Shown piece by piece: positions 48,961-59,899 of a stretch of DNA of 64,000 nucleotides. This stretch comes from Varroa destructor (taxonomy: Eukaryota; Arthropoda; Arachnida; Mesostigmata; Varroidae), in NCBI RefSeq assembly GCF_002443255.2, contig NW_019211454.1, positions 23,698,782 to 23,762,781 on the forward strand. Direction: 5' to 3'. Positions within the stretch are counted from its first letter, which is position 1; each line of letters starts with the position of its first letter. Under the pieces are notes generated by a model that ran no database searches, was not told where the DNA came from, and worked only from the letters and a program-made list of their open reading frames with translations. A program made the position numbers and the translations under genes.

Positions 48961-49189
48961 TTGAGCAACACTATGAGTCGCGGTGCTGACTCTGGCTGAC
49001 AGCGTACAAGCTGGTAAGTCCACGCTAAGCTCCGGAGCTCACCACGCTTTAGAAAGGTGACAAGGTTGCCCTGCCAATCAAGGATGAAACAAAAACCCAT
49101 TTCCTATTGCGTGGAATTACTCTTTAACATTCCGGGCCATAAACTCTCCAACTGGCGTTCCCAGTATTTTGGCGAGCCGGCTGTGTTTG

Positions 49190-49330
49190 CTCTTGGCTGC
49201 CAAATTCATCTCGACATCCGCCCACCGATTAGTGACCCGGTACTTATTGGGGCGCGGAATGTAGACGAGTGTTCGGAAGTATGTTCACAGTTGTGCGGAA
49301 CATGTCAGGCAATAAAACCGAACCATGAGT
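49190..49330 (+). pseudogene. Integrase zinc-binding domain remnant
   Basis: The frame through 49238 reads RYLLGRG-M-stop-TSVRKYVHSC, the conserved helix before the CC pair of the HHCC zinc-binding domain. The CxxC pair itself is read in another frame as CGTCQAIKP (Cys codons 49294 and 49303), showing a small indel between. The His pair upstream cannot be placed with confidence. Confidence 0.75.
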
Positions 49331-49499
49331 AAGACTTTTTGCTATAATGGGTCTAGATTTCACGAGTACGCTTCACGTCAAAGACATTTTCTTTTCGTCC
49401 TAATGAATATAAGCTACTATACTTTTACTTTCTTTCAGCTTGTCGAACGGCAGCTTAGATTATGCAAGACGCACTATCTATCGTTCAGGATCGTTACGG

Positions 49500-49857
49500 G
49501 GACCATAGGTGCCGTCGTCATGAACAATACAAACTATTTTCTGGGTTAGCACGTCGAGCAATACTTGGCGAGCTTTAACGATCATTATGTGGGGACTGCT
49601 GTACCCCATTCACGAACGAACGGACGATGGGGGCGTCCAACTCCTTCGGTCCCGTAGTGCCTTCGGCAGTCATCTTTGTGGTGAACAGTACAGAAAACGA
49701 GGGCCTAGGCGTAACTTTGTTCGAGTTTTTCCATGAGTTCAAAGGCATACCGGCGATCGGTCTCTGGAACACCCTCCACGAAGATGAATCCCTAAAACAA
49801 TACCCGTTCGTACCCTGGAATGCCTGTCCTTCGGCGGCGTCCTTCATAACAGCCTGA
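49500..49857 (+). pseudogene. Integrase catalytic core remnant
   Basis: The frame at 49517 reads VMNNTNYFLG, then a stop, then HVEQYLASFN and ends in PHSRTNG (about 49605-49624). This follows the layout of the second catalytic Asp region through the PxxxG motif near the catalytic Glu of DDE integrases. The catalytic Asp position reads as Met-Asn and the Glu after TNG is not present, so the core is dead. After a frameshift, the frame from 49627 gives VVNSTENEGLGVTLFEFFHE, the element's C-terminal part. The TNG-to-VNST gap is shorter than usual, implying a deletion. Confidence 0.75.
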
Positions 49858-50140
49858 CACGTACCTGGAACTTCTGCTTAGGTTCTGGATGGAGCGTCAA
49901 AAAGCGCATCACGCGGTACATTGATCTGTTACACGAGCATCGGCAGCGGCATATCATCGCTAACGTGGAAAATAACCAAAAGGATTGGGCGCAGTAAGAA
50001 GGCATTTCGCTCGGTAGTCTAAATGAGTGAAACTAACCAGAATATATATTATTATAAAATAAAATTCCGATTCCGTCTGGCTGTAAACGTATAACATTTT
50101 TTAGCCGGCTAGCCACTGGTCAGATCTTGTCATTGCTGTC

Positions 50141-50165
50141 ATATATATATATATATATATATATA
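50141..50165. repeat. (TA)n microsatellite
   Basis: Twelve AT units about 150 bp past the last gypsy-type sequence. It may lie near the lost 3' LTR boundary, but no terminal repeat is visible. Confidence 0.95.
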
Positions 50166-52690
50166 CTAGATCTAAACCTGTCAAAAAGGGGTGGTTGACA
50201 GGCTAGCAGCAAGTGTAATAATCCCGAAAGGCGCAGATTTGGCCTTTCGCCGATTCAAGTACATAGCGTTGTAGTCAGAGTAATAAATGAAAAGCTATTC
50301 AGCACGATAAGTAGGATTCCGTCCGCGTAAGGTAGTAGCCGATATTCTCGGAATTTAAGCATGTTAATATAGAACAGCGTAACTATCTTCGCTACTTATG
50401 AACACAGGTCCAAACAAGGAACTTAGGCGGCGCAAAAAAGAAGATACTGGCTTAAAGCTGCAGTATGATATTTTGAGAATTCTGATCAAGACCTGCGCCA
50501 ATACTTTATACAAATCTAATAAATTAATCCAATGTGTTTTGTTAAATTTTCTTAGAACGTAGATTATATGAAAGCTTAAAATTCTAACGTAATAATTTCG
50601 CGGTCATTTCACGTATTTGTTTGAATTTTTGAGCTTTTTTGGGCGCATTGTGGAAAAAAAGCCGAAACGGTTGACTACAGAACAGTACTGAAAAGAATGG
50701 GGCAAAACAGCTATCATTTCTTTTATGGCTTTACTACTAAGGTAAGGTAAACTTGTTAAACAAATTACAATATTGACCCGGCCTAGAGACGCCTTGATTA
50801 GGGAGAGTGAAGATTGTAATTTTTTCAACGTTGTTTGCACACAAATCGTGCAATGTTGCACGATGTATGGGACAACTCTGTGCATTAAAAATAATATTAT
50901 CATTCTTCGTTCGTTAGTATAAACCGCGAATATAGCATATCCTAGTTTTTCATAGAACATGATCCGGTTGAAGGGTCGAAATTAACCAATTAGCTATGGA
51001 CAGGGCTTTCACCTGGCGATATCGTACTTTTGTGATAATTCTATAAATCTACCTTATTTGATTCGGTTTTTCGATTAGGCATAGGTGGATGCGCAGACAA
51101 GTCGCCTAGGCTTAAGGTTGAACGCGGAGAAATTTTTCCTTCGATTCTTGATAATCTGTTGCTTTTCCTTAGGTGAAATAGTTAGTCTACATAGAATTGC
51201 GTAAAAGAAGACTCTATTTATTTATTCAAATTGCACACGATACCGTGAGGTGTGAACGTCAAATAAATAGAAGATCAAATAAACATGAAGATGGAAATCA
51301 ACGAAGAAACACTTACCTCATCTTAAAATGTCGCCGATTTTGTAAACAGAATATCCGTTTATCATTATACACGTAAAAGAATCATATAAACAAGGAGCGA
51401 TGTAGAAATAGCTGAAGATCGTTGAAGCTGTAGTCGTTAAGTGTGGGCGACATGCCAACTAAATCAGTGCAGAACTACTGAACAAACGTCCCATCCGTGT
51501 TTCACTAGCGACTGAAAAGAAACTTACGGTTATCACTTAATGTAGCTATCTATTTTGGACGAATTTAGAAGTTGGTTGGCTCAACATGTTGAGTTTTTTT
51601 TTTTCTTTTTTTTTCTTTTTGATAACGTTATGCGACAGTGGCCATTCAATCAAGGCTATAGACATTTCGTACGAGGTTACTGATTTTCGGCTTGGTTTGC
51701 CACGACGATAACAGCCGCTCGTGCTGCTAAGCGATTTTGATTTGTTTGTCAATAATATACAAAGTTGCGCCCTTTGGAAGGATTTCAGGTAATCTTTTCT
51801 CTATCTACATGCCTATTTTGCGTCAGTGAATATAATAATATCGGAAGCAACAATCGTCGATAATATCTAAACAAATTCCGTCAAAATAACAATTCATCTT
51901 CATAGGCAAGTGCCGTATGTGAAGTAAGGTAGAAAAACAGGGCGCGAAAATTATCTCCTAGACGTAAGTTAACATTTTTCTGCAGTCTTCGTGACATTTC
52001 TCGTAGCCGTAATGTGTATCGATTTTAATATGCTCTAGCATGAATATGTGTACAAAAAGGAAGATGTAAGGTACCCTAACAGACGGGCAAAGTATTCCGT
52101 TAACAGCTTTCTACGTTTATCCACCTTTTACGTGCTATTTCAATATTGCAAATCAGGCCAACCACATGGAAAATGCTGACTGTATTTAGAAGGTCCACTG
52201 AACTCGCGTGGCCGGGATTAATGTACTTTCATCTTATCCACCGGCGCCTCTAAGTGCTAGTATCGGTGCGAACTAAAGTTCATCCGCTTAGCTCGAAACG
52301 AAAGACATTTCACTATAAATCCGCTTGCAATAAGCTGCCAGAGTAGCCAGGCTTGCCGCTCCCAAGTGGGCTGTAAGAGCCTAGCATAAACCCAGTTTTG
52401 GTCCACACAGGCTCGCCAACGCATTCGATTTACTCGATGATTACTGCTACCAAAAAAAAAATATCAAATTATTGACAGATTTAATCACACTTACTTCTCA
52501 TATCGTCACTATTTCTATAGTAAGGAATGCAAATAGTCAGCATTACATTGACAATGGCGCCGTACTGATTCCATCACCATCATCTTTTTTTGATAGGACA
52601 CAGATTCTTCTTAATTGACCATGTTTAATCGAATTAACGAGAAACTGGGGACTGATGACAAACAAAGCCTAAAGTGTTATTTGCGACAGT
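50166..52690. other. AT-rich DNA without a recognisable gene
   Basis: The longest frame is on the minus strand (50604-50960, 118 codons), with no family pattern. A 68-codon minus frame at 51546-51752 includes a Lys/Glu run made by the interrupted poly-T tract. I looked for a 3' LTR of the upstream element and saw none. Confidence 0.5.
51594..51620. repeat. Interrupted poly-T tract
   Basis: T11-C-T9-C-T5, i.e. a poly-A-like tract on the minus strand. Like the T28 tract at 33574 it may be slippage or an old retroposon tail. Confidence 0.85.
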
Positions 52691-52779
52691 TATTTCAGTG
52701 CATGAAGCAGTAGTGAACGAGTGGTAGTTGTGAAGGTGATGACGCAACGTCTTCTCGATTTAACAAGGAGGCAGTTTCT

Positions 52780-53138
52780 TTACATAGGCTAGCTGTTGAT
52801 ACGATGGCGAATGCTTGACGCAGCAACACCGACAGAAATTCTAGGCGACAAGAGACCCATGGCCAACAGACTCTATGGGCCAACATTTACTTAATGTGAC
52901 CATTAAGAGCAACTAATCGTGGGATTTGATAAGAGAGATTCATTAAGTTTTGAAAAACAACAGCATCTATGTTAGCAGCGCAAGAGAAAATTATGTAGAT
53001 CAGAAATATCCGTTTTGCGAACAAATTAGGCGAAATAATATCTATGTTCTGGGCAAGAGACGACGGCATTTTAATTGCAGGCATTTAGGACAACTTAATT
53101 TGATTAAAAATCGGTCCTCATCAAGTTCTGGTAGGTAG
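52780..53138 (+). pseudogene. gag remnant with degenerate zinc knuckle (copia-type)
   Basis: One frame reads TRDPWPTDSMGQHLLNVTIK (about 52850-52910), the pattern seen in copia-type gag just before the nucleocapsid region. Another frame (52950-53138) gives SSARENY, then a basic stretch, then RRRHFNCRHLGQLNLIKN (53058-53111) and a serine run. The HFNC-x-HLGQ core is a CCHC knuckle in which the first Cys and the zinc-binding His appear replaced. That loss and the frame breaks make it non-functional. Confidence 0.5.
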
Positions 53139-54029
53139 TATGGTACAGGGTTCTGAACAAACGCTGACACATCCAGTTGGAAAATTGGGTAGATTGCGGT
53201 CTGTCCCCTTAAGGCCCGTGCTGAAGCCCGAATGACTACCAGAAATTTTGCCATAAGAGTTTCTCATTATGGCATGCAGAGTATGATGCATTTGTCAAAG
53301 ACATATGTACCATATAGCAAGTGCTTAGGCTCTCTATAGACAAATGATAATTACCAATTCACTATATGACATAACAACTAAATACGATGCTTTGAAGTAA
53401 ACTGAGCATCCCGATATGTCCGATTGTCTCCTACTTCATATTTACCCAAAGAACAGTAGTTCGGATAGCTCTCAGAATAATCGTACTGTAACAACTCATC
53501 TATTTATTGGAATTGGACCACTGAAGCTTGTTCTATAAAATGTAGGTCTAAGACACGCGAAATAGTGGCAAAGAACAATTGGCTTATTTATTAAGTTTAG
53601 TAGTTCTTCAATAAAACACAACGAAAATACCTAGATGGCTTGAGTATTCGTTAATCAGTGCTAGATCAAATCGACCTCTACGTGTTTCACAACCACTAAA
53701 AGCCTACTTATATTTATTACTAAAATTCATTGGGTAACTAAAATGATCCAGTCAATTTCTGCTTAATGCAGTTTTATCATTCATCCTCTGTTGAAAATCT
53801 CGGGTATTACCAGCTATCAACACTTATATCCGTAGAAAAAGATATTCACTAACAAAAAATAAAAGACTCCGAAGGGAATTTCGTACACGAGATTCTCGAT
53901 CTGCCCCTAGACCAGGCTAGATCGTGCGATTGCTGTAGCTAAGCTACGTTCCATCCTTAGACTGATCGAATTGTTGTCAGCCCTTCTATTCAAATAGGCA
54001 AAGAAATATGCTGGCCTGGTCACTCTTCG

Positions 54030-54310
54030 ATGGATCCGAAACTACCCTCGAAAGTACTCGATATATGCTCAGATAAAAACTACGCATTTTTCTTCGGTGG
54101 CAATTGTATGCGATGGCTAACGGTACTTGCTATGATAACAGTAACAACAAGTGCCGATTTTTTTCCAATGTCATGTTTAAGCATACTGAAATAAAGAGTA
54201 AATCATCTCCAGCTTAAGCTTGTTACAATACCTTGTCACTTTTCAATAGTTCGCTTGCCCTATCGGCCTTTGAAAGGTACCACTAGAGAATATAGGAACT
54301 CAAAGACTCT
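54030..54310 (+). pseudogene. RNase H remnant (copia-type)
   Basis: The frame around 54078 reads NYAFFFGGNCMRWLTVLA and continues TVTTSADFFPMS, matching the copia RNase H stretch that follows the ST-rich motif and leads to the conserved acidic residue. A shifted frame from 54242 gives FNSSLALSAFERYH and then a stop, in the place of the next conserved D-N-x-A-type helix and the H-R-x-K-H-I motif. Order and spacing fit. Each match alone is modest. Confidence 0.5.
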
Positions 54311-54319
54311 TAGATATTC

Positions 54320-57000
54320 AAAACGAGTAATTTTTCCCAGGCAGTTTCGCCTTGAATCTAACAGAAAAGCTTAATGAATGAAATGTTTGGATCTATTACT
54401 AGTAGTCACTTTCAACCGACTTGAAATGGTACTAAAGGAAAATACAGAACCTTCACATCAAAAAAAAGCTCAGCTTATCTCTAAAATAATGCAATAATAA
54501 TGTATGGCTCTAACCGAATTTATGGAGGCAACTTTGCGAGGTTTCTATTGAATGGTTTCGCTATTCATTACGCTATTACGCTACCCCAGGAATGGACAAG
54601 GGAAGCAGACTTTGTTGCTAAGCATTGTTGTTGCAGTACTGGAATCACGAGCGCTTGAGTTTTGACGGTAGATGTTTCCGAACAGCACGAAGGGGATCGC
54701 GAAGACTTTTATTATTGTTACATGGCAAAATGCGAATGTGAGGTCTTCATGTCATCAAACAAAACAGGCATAATAGAGAACCAAACAAAATAAAAAAAAA
54801 CAATTGCTTTACCCCATAAATATCGTATGCTATTTCACTTATTGACTATTCCGGTCATGAATTTAGTATTGCGTTGTTTATTAGGTACGAAAATGTAGAT
54901 CTGCCGTACGCGAAATAAAGACGCGATCTTTTTCCGTGCGATCGAATCCAAGTAAGTACGATATAAATTAAATCTCAGCAGGCCCTGTTACCCTCATTTC
55001 AAATTTGATGTATGGCTGAAATGATATAACACCTTACCGGCGAGCCATTCATCATATGTATAAGGCCTGTACGTCGCGATAGCGTCTGATCTATTGAATC
55101 TGGACGTCGTCTCACTAAACACCATTAGACAGTTAAAAAGAGAAATCTTGATTTCTTTCCCCCTTTGACGTACAGCTGTGGTGGCACGCGGTATATCTTA
55201 CATGTTGGGTTATCTTTACTAATAGTTCTACAGAAGATCGCTTAAAACGTTTTTCAATTCCACAAAATTCAAACGTATTTAAGAGGACACCCGTGTTTCC
55301 ATATGGTGGGTTTTCCTATTTGTATTATGATACAGCCTTGAGACTGTTAATAAATAATAATTAAAGCGCACAACTATCGTTAGCCAAAGGTGTAATTTAA
55401 AGTCCGTCAAACATTATTGTCCATCTGTGATGTTTGAGGTCTCAGTTTTAGATGAAGGCCTTCTCCTGCATCAAATGTACCCAAGAAATACTATATTTTA
55501 GACGTCTTTCGATATGTTCTTATATTAGCTCGTTTTGTAAATATGATTTTTTGTTTACGGACAAAAATAAGGAACGCATCAAAACAAACGGCATTTTTTA
55601 ATGTTCCAACCCGATATTCAAGCTTTAAGTTATAAAGCAGCTGGCTATCAGCAAATTAAAAAGGTTGAAAAAATCATACTGTAAGCAAACATAGTCTTTG
55701 GATCCAAACCAGCTTAAACACATTTAAAGTTCGACTGTAAATCGCAACCCATTTCCCAATCTTATAATCATCATAGGTATTAAATATGAGTTATAAATCA
55801 GTGCTGCTGCAAGAAAAATAGTATAAGGGACTGCTTCGTAACCAAGCCTGCCTTCTGCTGTTGTTAATTTATGCAGGACTTTTCAGAATCTGAGGATAAT
55901 CTTACCAAGTCGTTACGCATAGCTACTTCAAATTTCATATAGGTCCGATTTTTTGCCAGTACGGCTGGCCGGGAGACGTGCATGTTCAGTATAAAACAGC
56001 CGGGCTTCTTAGGTGAATCTGACGTTATATTTGTCTTTAATAATTCACTTCACAAACAAGTGCTGATATGACCTATGTATCACGGTCCCTATTACCGAAT
56101 CAAAGTTAACTTGCCGCAAAATATCACATGAGCCTGCACTTCACTCTATCAGATTGCCGAACTTGACTCTAGCAGAAATGCCAAGCACGTCTTCGTAAGT
56201 GCTAACTTCAGCGTCCAAAAAGAACCTATATAAGCATGAGTTTAATATCTTTTAAGGTATTCGCTATAGTATGCCTAAACAGAATCGTTTATGTTCCTCC
56301 GCATTAATACGGCAACCACCCATTTTATTTTTCCTGACCTACTAATCACTGTATACCGCTGAATAAGGCACTATCCTATGAGTAAAATTCGATCCCTTAC
56401 AGGTCCTGCTTACGTCTTATATAGGGATTAATGTGCATTTGACTGAATGTACGTATGCTCTGCCAAGCCACGTTAAATATAATAGTAATGGGGAATGCTT
56501 CAGAAACGCAGCTTATAGCTCGGCTGTTAGAAAGTTCGGAGATTTAAGCCGAGTTATCAAGTGTTTGTGGAGGTCGGGAGAGATACAATGTATTCGTTAT
56601 GTTGCCAGGAATGCCGAACCATTTTCCAAACTTTGGTAGAACATTATTCTGCGCACGGGGCACCTATCAACAAAGGTAAGTGAATACACATAGGGTATTA
56701 ACACTTCTAAGGGACAAAAACAAGTGCAATGAGTACAATGCACCGTTCTCTTACGGTTCAGTTAGCGGTTGCCTTAAGTGTTAACCAAATAGCGCACATT
56801 TGGCCTGATGGGACTCGAAAGGCTCTTATACAATATTTAGTACGAATTTTAGAGCTAAGGATTCCATTGAAGACATGCTATGAAACCGTCTCCAGCTAAA
56901 CATGTTATAATAAAGTCTTTGTTAACGTTCAAGTTTGATACTTGATATTGGCTGGTTGACGCCAGCTACTCTTTAGTGGGCTTAAATTGCTTCAGGATCA
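54320..57000. other. AT-rich DNA without a recognisable gene
   Basis: Only one frame of 68 codons (56433-56639, plus) is open, and it matches nothing. No LTR-like direct repeat of the upstream copia-type remnant was noticed. Confidence 0.55.
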
Positions 57001-57660
57001 GCTTCTGAGTCTACCTCGCACGTGGTACAACCCTTGGACTCTTTCGGCACTGAGAAAGGGATTACTTATCATCGCGTGGAAAATGGAGAGGGCATCAATG
57101 AGAGGGATGGTTGCCGGAAGATTCGGTGTTTTCTTGTGACAAAGCGTCCGGGTACGTCAGAAGGAACTAAACAGAACCCTACAATGGACGCGACATGGAA
57201 ATGGATACTGACAGAAAGTTGTGACTATGGCCCCTTTTAAGTGAGTTCAGAATGTGCGGATTCGATATGTGCGCAATCTGCTAGTCCTGAAAAAGTGCTA
57301 GTTGCTATTGCAAACGTCGACGGCTATGCTATGGCATAACGCACCCTAACGGAAACTAGGGGAAGCGTGTTATCTTTGATCGGGAGGATAAGGCCCGCCT
57401 TCCACTCGGAAGTTCCAATTAGTACGACGACCTGATGTCTGAGCGAAAGTTAGGCAGCGACCTATTGGATTTGTGGCGGGATAATGTTGTTATGGACAAT
57501 GATGTAGCAAACTTTACCGAGAAACAATGTCTGCAACTGGCCCAGGATTATCAGGGTAGGTTTAGCTGGCGGCGTCGCTTGAAGAAATCTTGGAAATCCT
57601 GTTACTCTAATTATTCGGTCAAGCCAAAGGATAGCTGTGAAGTTTAACATCGGACAGTGA
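57001..57660 (+). other. GC-richer patch, two open frames, unrecognised
   Basis: Two plus frames (57022-57240, 72 codons; 57435-57647, 70 codons) are Gly/Lys/Trp-rich and hydrophilic. The second contains CLQLAQDYQGRFSWRR. The patch is compositionally like the transposon relics to its left and right. I could not assign it to gag, pol or a transposase, but decayed mobile DNA is the likeliest reading. Confidence 0.25.
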
Positions 57661-59400
57661 CGGGTCGACGTCCTTTTAATATCATAAAACGAAAGGCTAA
57701 AAATGCCAGATAAGTTAGGAGAAATCTCACACTTTATATAATAATTTCTAAAGAGATCTGTTGACGAATACCCCAGGCGATGTATAAAAATTGCTTGACA
57801 GATGACGTGAATGTGCCAAGCTTAAAATGGCGTTGTTTTTAATTCCGCCAAACGTGACACACTTGTAGCGGTTGCCTACGACGAATTAACTGCCTGTCCA
57901 CTTATTTGGGCCTTAAATAGGCACGGAAAAGCTGTTTCAAACAGAAAGAAGAGGAACAACATGCAAACACAATCTGATAGAATTTCTGACACAAAACAAA
58001 TGGCCAACAAGGTCGAGGTAAAGACTTCGCAGCGAACGTCGGGCTTTAAATGCATCGACAGTTGAATGCTCCTCTTTAACGCTAATTTCTATTACGACTG
58101 TAAGGCGGCTCTGTACGGTCCATTTTCTATGGTGAAGCTTGCTACCGGAAGGCACACCTCCAAGTGAATAGTGGGAAATTATATAAGAGACGTTTTGTCA
58201 CAACGAGTCACTATCTTTGTTTGATAGTTTTACAGAGTTCATGATAACGTACGTCTGATTGTTATGAAAAGGTAACTTACATTACGTATCTAATCTCTAA
58301 CCTCCCTGTAAAGGCATATGTGTTGTCTTGCCAATTGATAAACCGCTTTTTTGTTGATACAGTTCGACCCGCTGCATAAAAGTCATTAACATTGGATCCA
58401 CTGCAGGCATCAACGTGATGTTGGATCATAAATTTTCATACATTCTAATTAAATCTTAGAATCTTCTGATTGTCGTCTACAGCGGAACGCGACAACTATC
58501 TCGGCTTCTCCACAATACAGAATATGAACATTTTCGAAAAAACGTTGGGCCAGAATCTTTTGCCGGCCAAAAAAAATTACAGATAATGTTGTTAGCGTAA
58601 TCCTAAATCGTGTAGCAAATCTTGAGTTCTGCGCCTTTGGCTTAGTTCTGAAATTTTCGTAGTTATTCATTATTCCGTATTATTAAATTCGAATTTACGT
58701 CTTCTACACTTGGTTATCTTTTTTCGAAAGACGGCACAAACTACATACAAACGATTCATAATTAGAATCTGTGTGAATTTGCAATGAACGGGAATTGGTT
58801 TGGAGCGTAAACTTTATTTGTTAATTTATAGGAACATAGTGACATCGTCTTGAAGAGCCGCAGGTAAGCAGGATTCGTTTGGGCGAGTGATGTTTGCCAC
58901 ATTACGCTGATCAAAAAACCGTTGAGAGCTACATTTGTTAGCATTCTATTTAAGCGTCTCACGTTAGATGAAGTTTACTTATTATAACGCCATGTCAATA
59001 GGATATCTATTAAACAGTTCCTTATCAAACAAAGTTTTCGCGTTTTCTATCGACGCGGGCTTATCGCAAAGGTGTTCTTATGTGAAGAGTGGGCCGAAGT
59101 GCTATTTATATAAGTCTGCTTTTTAAATTTCTCACACCGAAAGCAAACACGCTAATGCTCTTAAATGGCTTCGTGTGAAACGACAACAACAATAAACACT
59201 TTTGCCTTAGTTACGTATCTCATTCTCATAGCAGACAGTGATAAACGTATCACACAGCACAAAACATTTCATATAGTAATCATTGTATTATAATATCCGT
59301 TCCAGTGATTGGTGAAAGGTAACTTTATATAATTATAGAGTTAGCATATTATTTACATGCTTAAGAATTTCTCTTATGAATTGTCTCGCTGAGTCGGGTG
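57660..59400. other. AT-rich DNA without a recognisable gene
   Basis: Minus frames of 66-73 codons at 57937-58155, 58449-58670 and 58762-58962 show no motifs and lie in different phases. Confidence 0.55.
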
Positions 59401-59800
59401 ACTGAGTTTTACAAAGGAAAGAACAACGGACTGACGGTCAGCAGCAAGTGGAAGGATATCTATTGAGTCAGCAAAGGGAACCTTAAACGTGATTGCGCGG
59501 AAGTTAGAACGGCTGACGGTGCCTGTCGCAGGGAAGAGGTCCTCGACCTTTTAATACCGGTGAATCAAACATGGCGAGACGTATGCTACTTATTTTATCA
59601 ACAGAAAGCTATCCGTTCGGGGTCGAAGTGTTACCCGTAGAGACTCCGCGGATTTTGACTGGGTTGAACTCCGCTATGTATTCTCAGATACTCACCTCGC
59701 TATACGACAAATGGAGATCACGGCACGAGCAGCGACAATACCTTCTAAACAAGAGGAACACTTATTGAGAATGCTAATGACCCAAGAGAAATTGAGTCTC
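59400..59800 (+). other. GC-richer patch with 65-codon plus frame, unrecognised
   Basis: The frame 59571-59768 includes YPFGVEVLPVETPRIL, which vaguely recalls the peptidase-type region of BEL/Pao elements, where a VxVxxxP stretch is common. No catalytic motif accompanies it. It sits just beyond the 3' end of the minus-strand LINE. I treat it as unassigned mobile-element-like DNA. Confidence 0.15.
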
Positions 59801-59899
59801 CTCAGTGTCGCAGTTATAGCATAGCGATTAAGAGCTTAAGCTGTCAAGTAAGTGTATCCCGAAGCACTTAATAGTTTAGAACAACAAAAACTAGGTCCG

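Larger units (their letters stand above)
46915..49998 (+). mobile_element. Decayed Ty3/gypsy LTR retrotransposon, pol region
   Basis: Protease, reverse transcriptase, RNase H, integrase zinc-binding and integrase core signatures occur in this order on the plus strand, which is the Ty3/gypsy order (Ty1/copia has integrase before RT). The copy is broken by many stops and frameshifts and cannot produce a polyprotein. GC content is above that of the flanks. A possible gag zinc knuckle start, CRACGYF (46916 onward), precedes the protease, but its His and last Cys cannot be fixed. I could not identify LTRs, a primer-binding site or target-site duplications, so the outer limits are approximate. Confidence 0.85.
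52690..54320 (+). mobile_element. Decayed, internally deleted Ty1/copia-type element
   Basis: Two copia-like ends are recognisable: a gag C-terminal half with zinc-knuckle remnant (52.8-53.14 kb) and an RNase H segment (54.03-54.3 kb). In a complete element these lie several kilobases apart, with protease, integrase and RT between. Here only about 0.9 kb separates them, and I could not recognise the middle domains. An internal deletion, or two independent fragments, would explain this. LTRs were not found. Confidence 0.5.

Noticed and set aside
59571..59768. BEL/Pao peptidase fragment
   Set aside because: The resemblance is limited to a short V-E-V-L-P-V stretch without catalytic residues, so it is listed only as unassigned.
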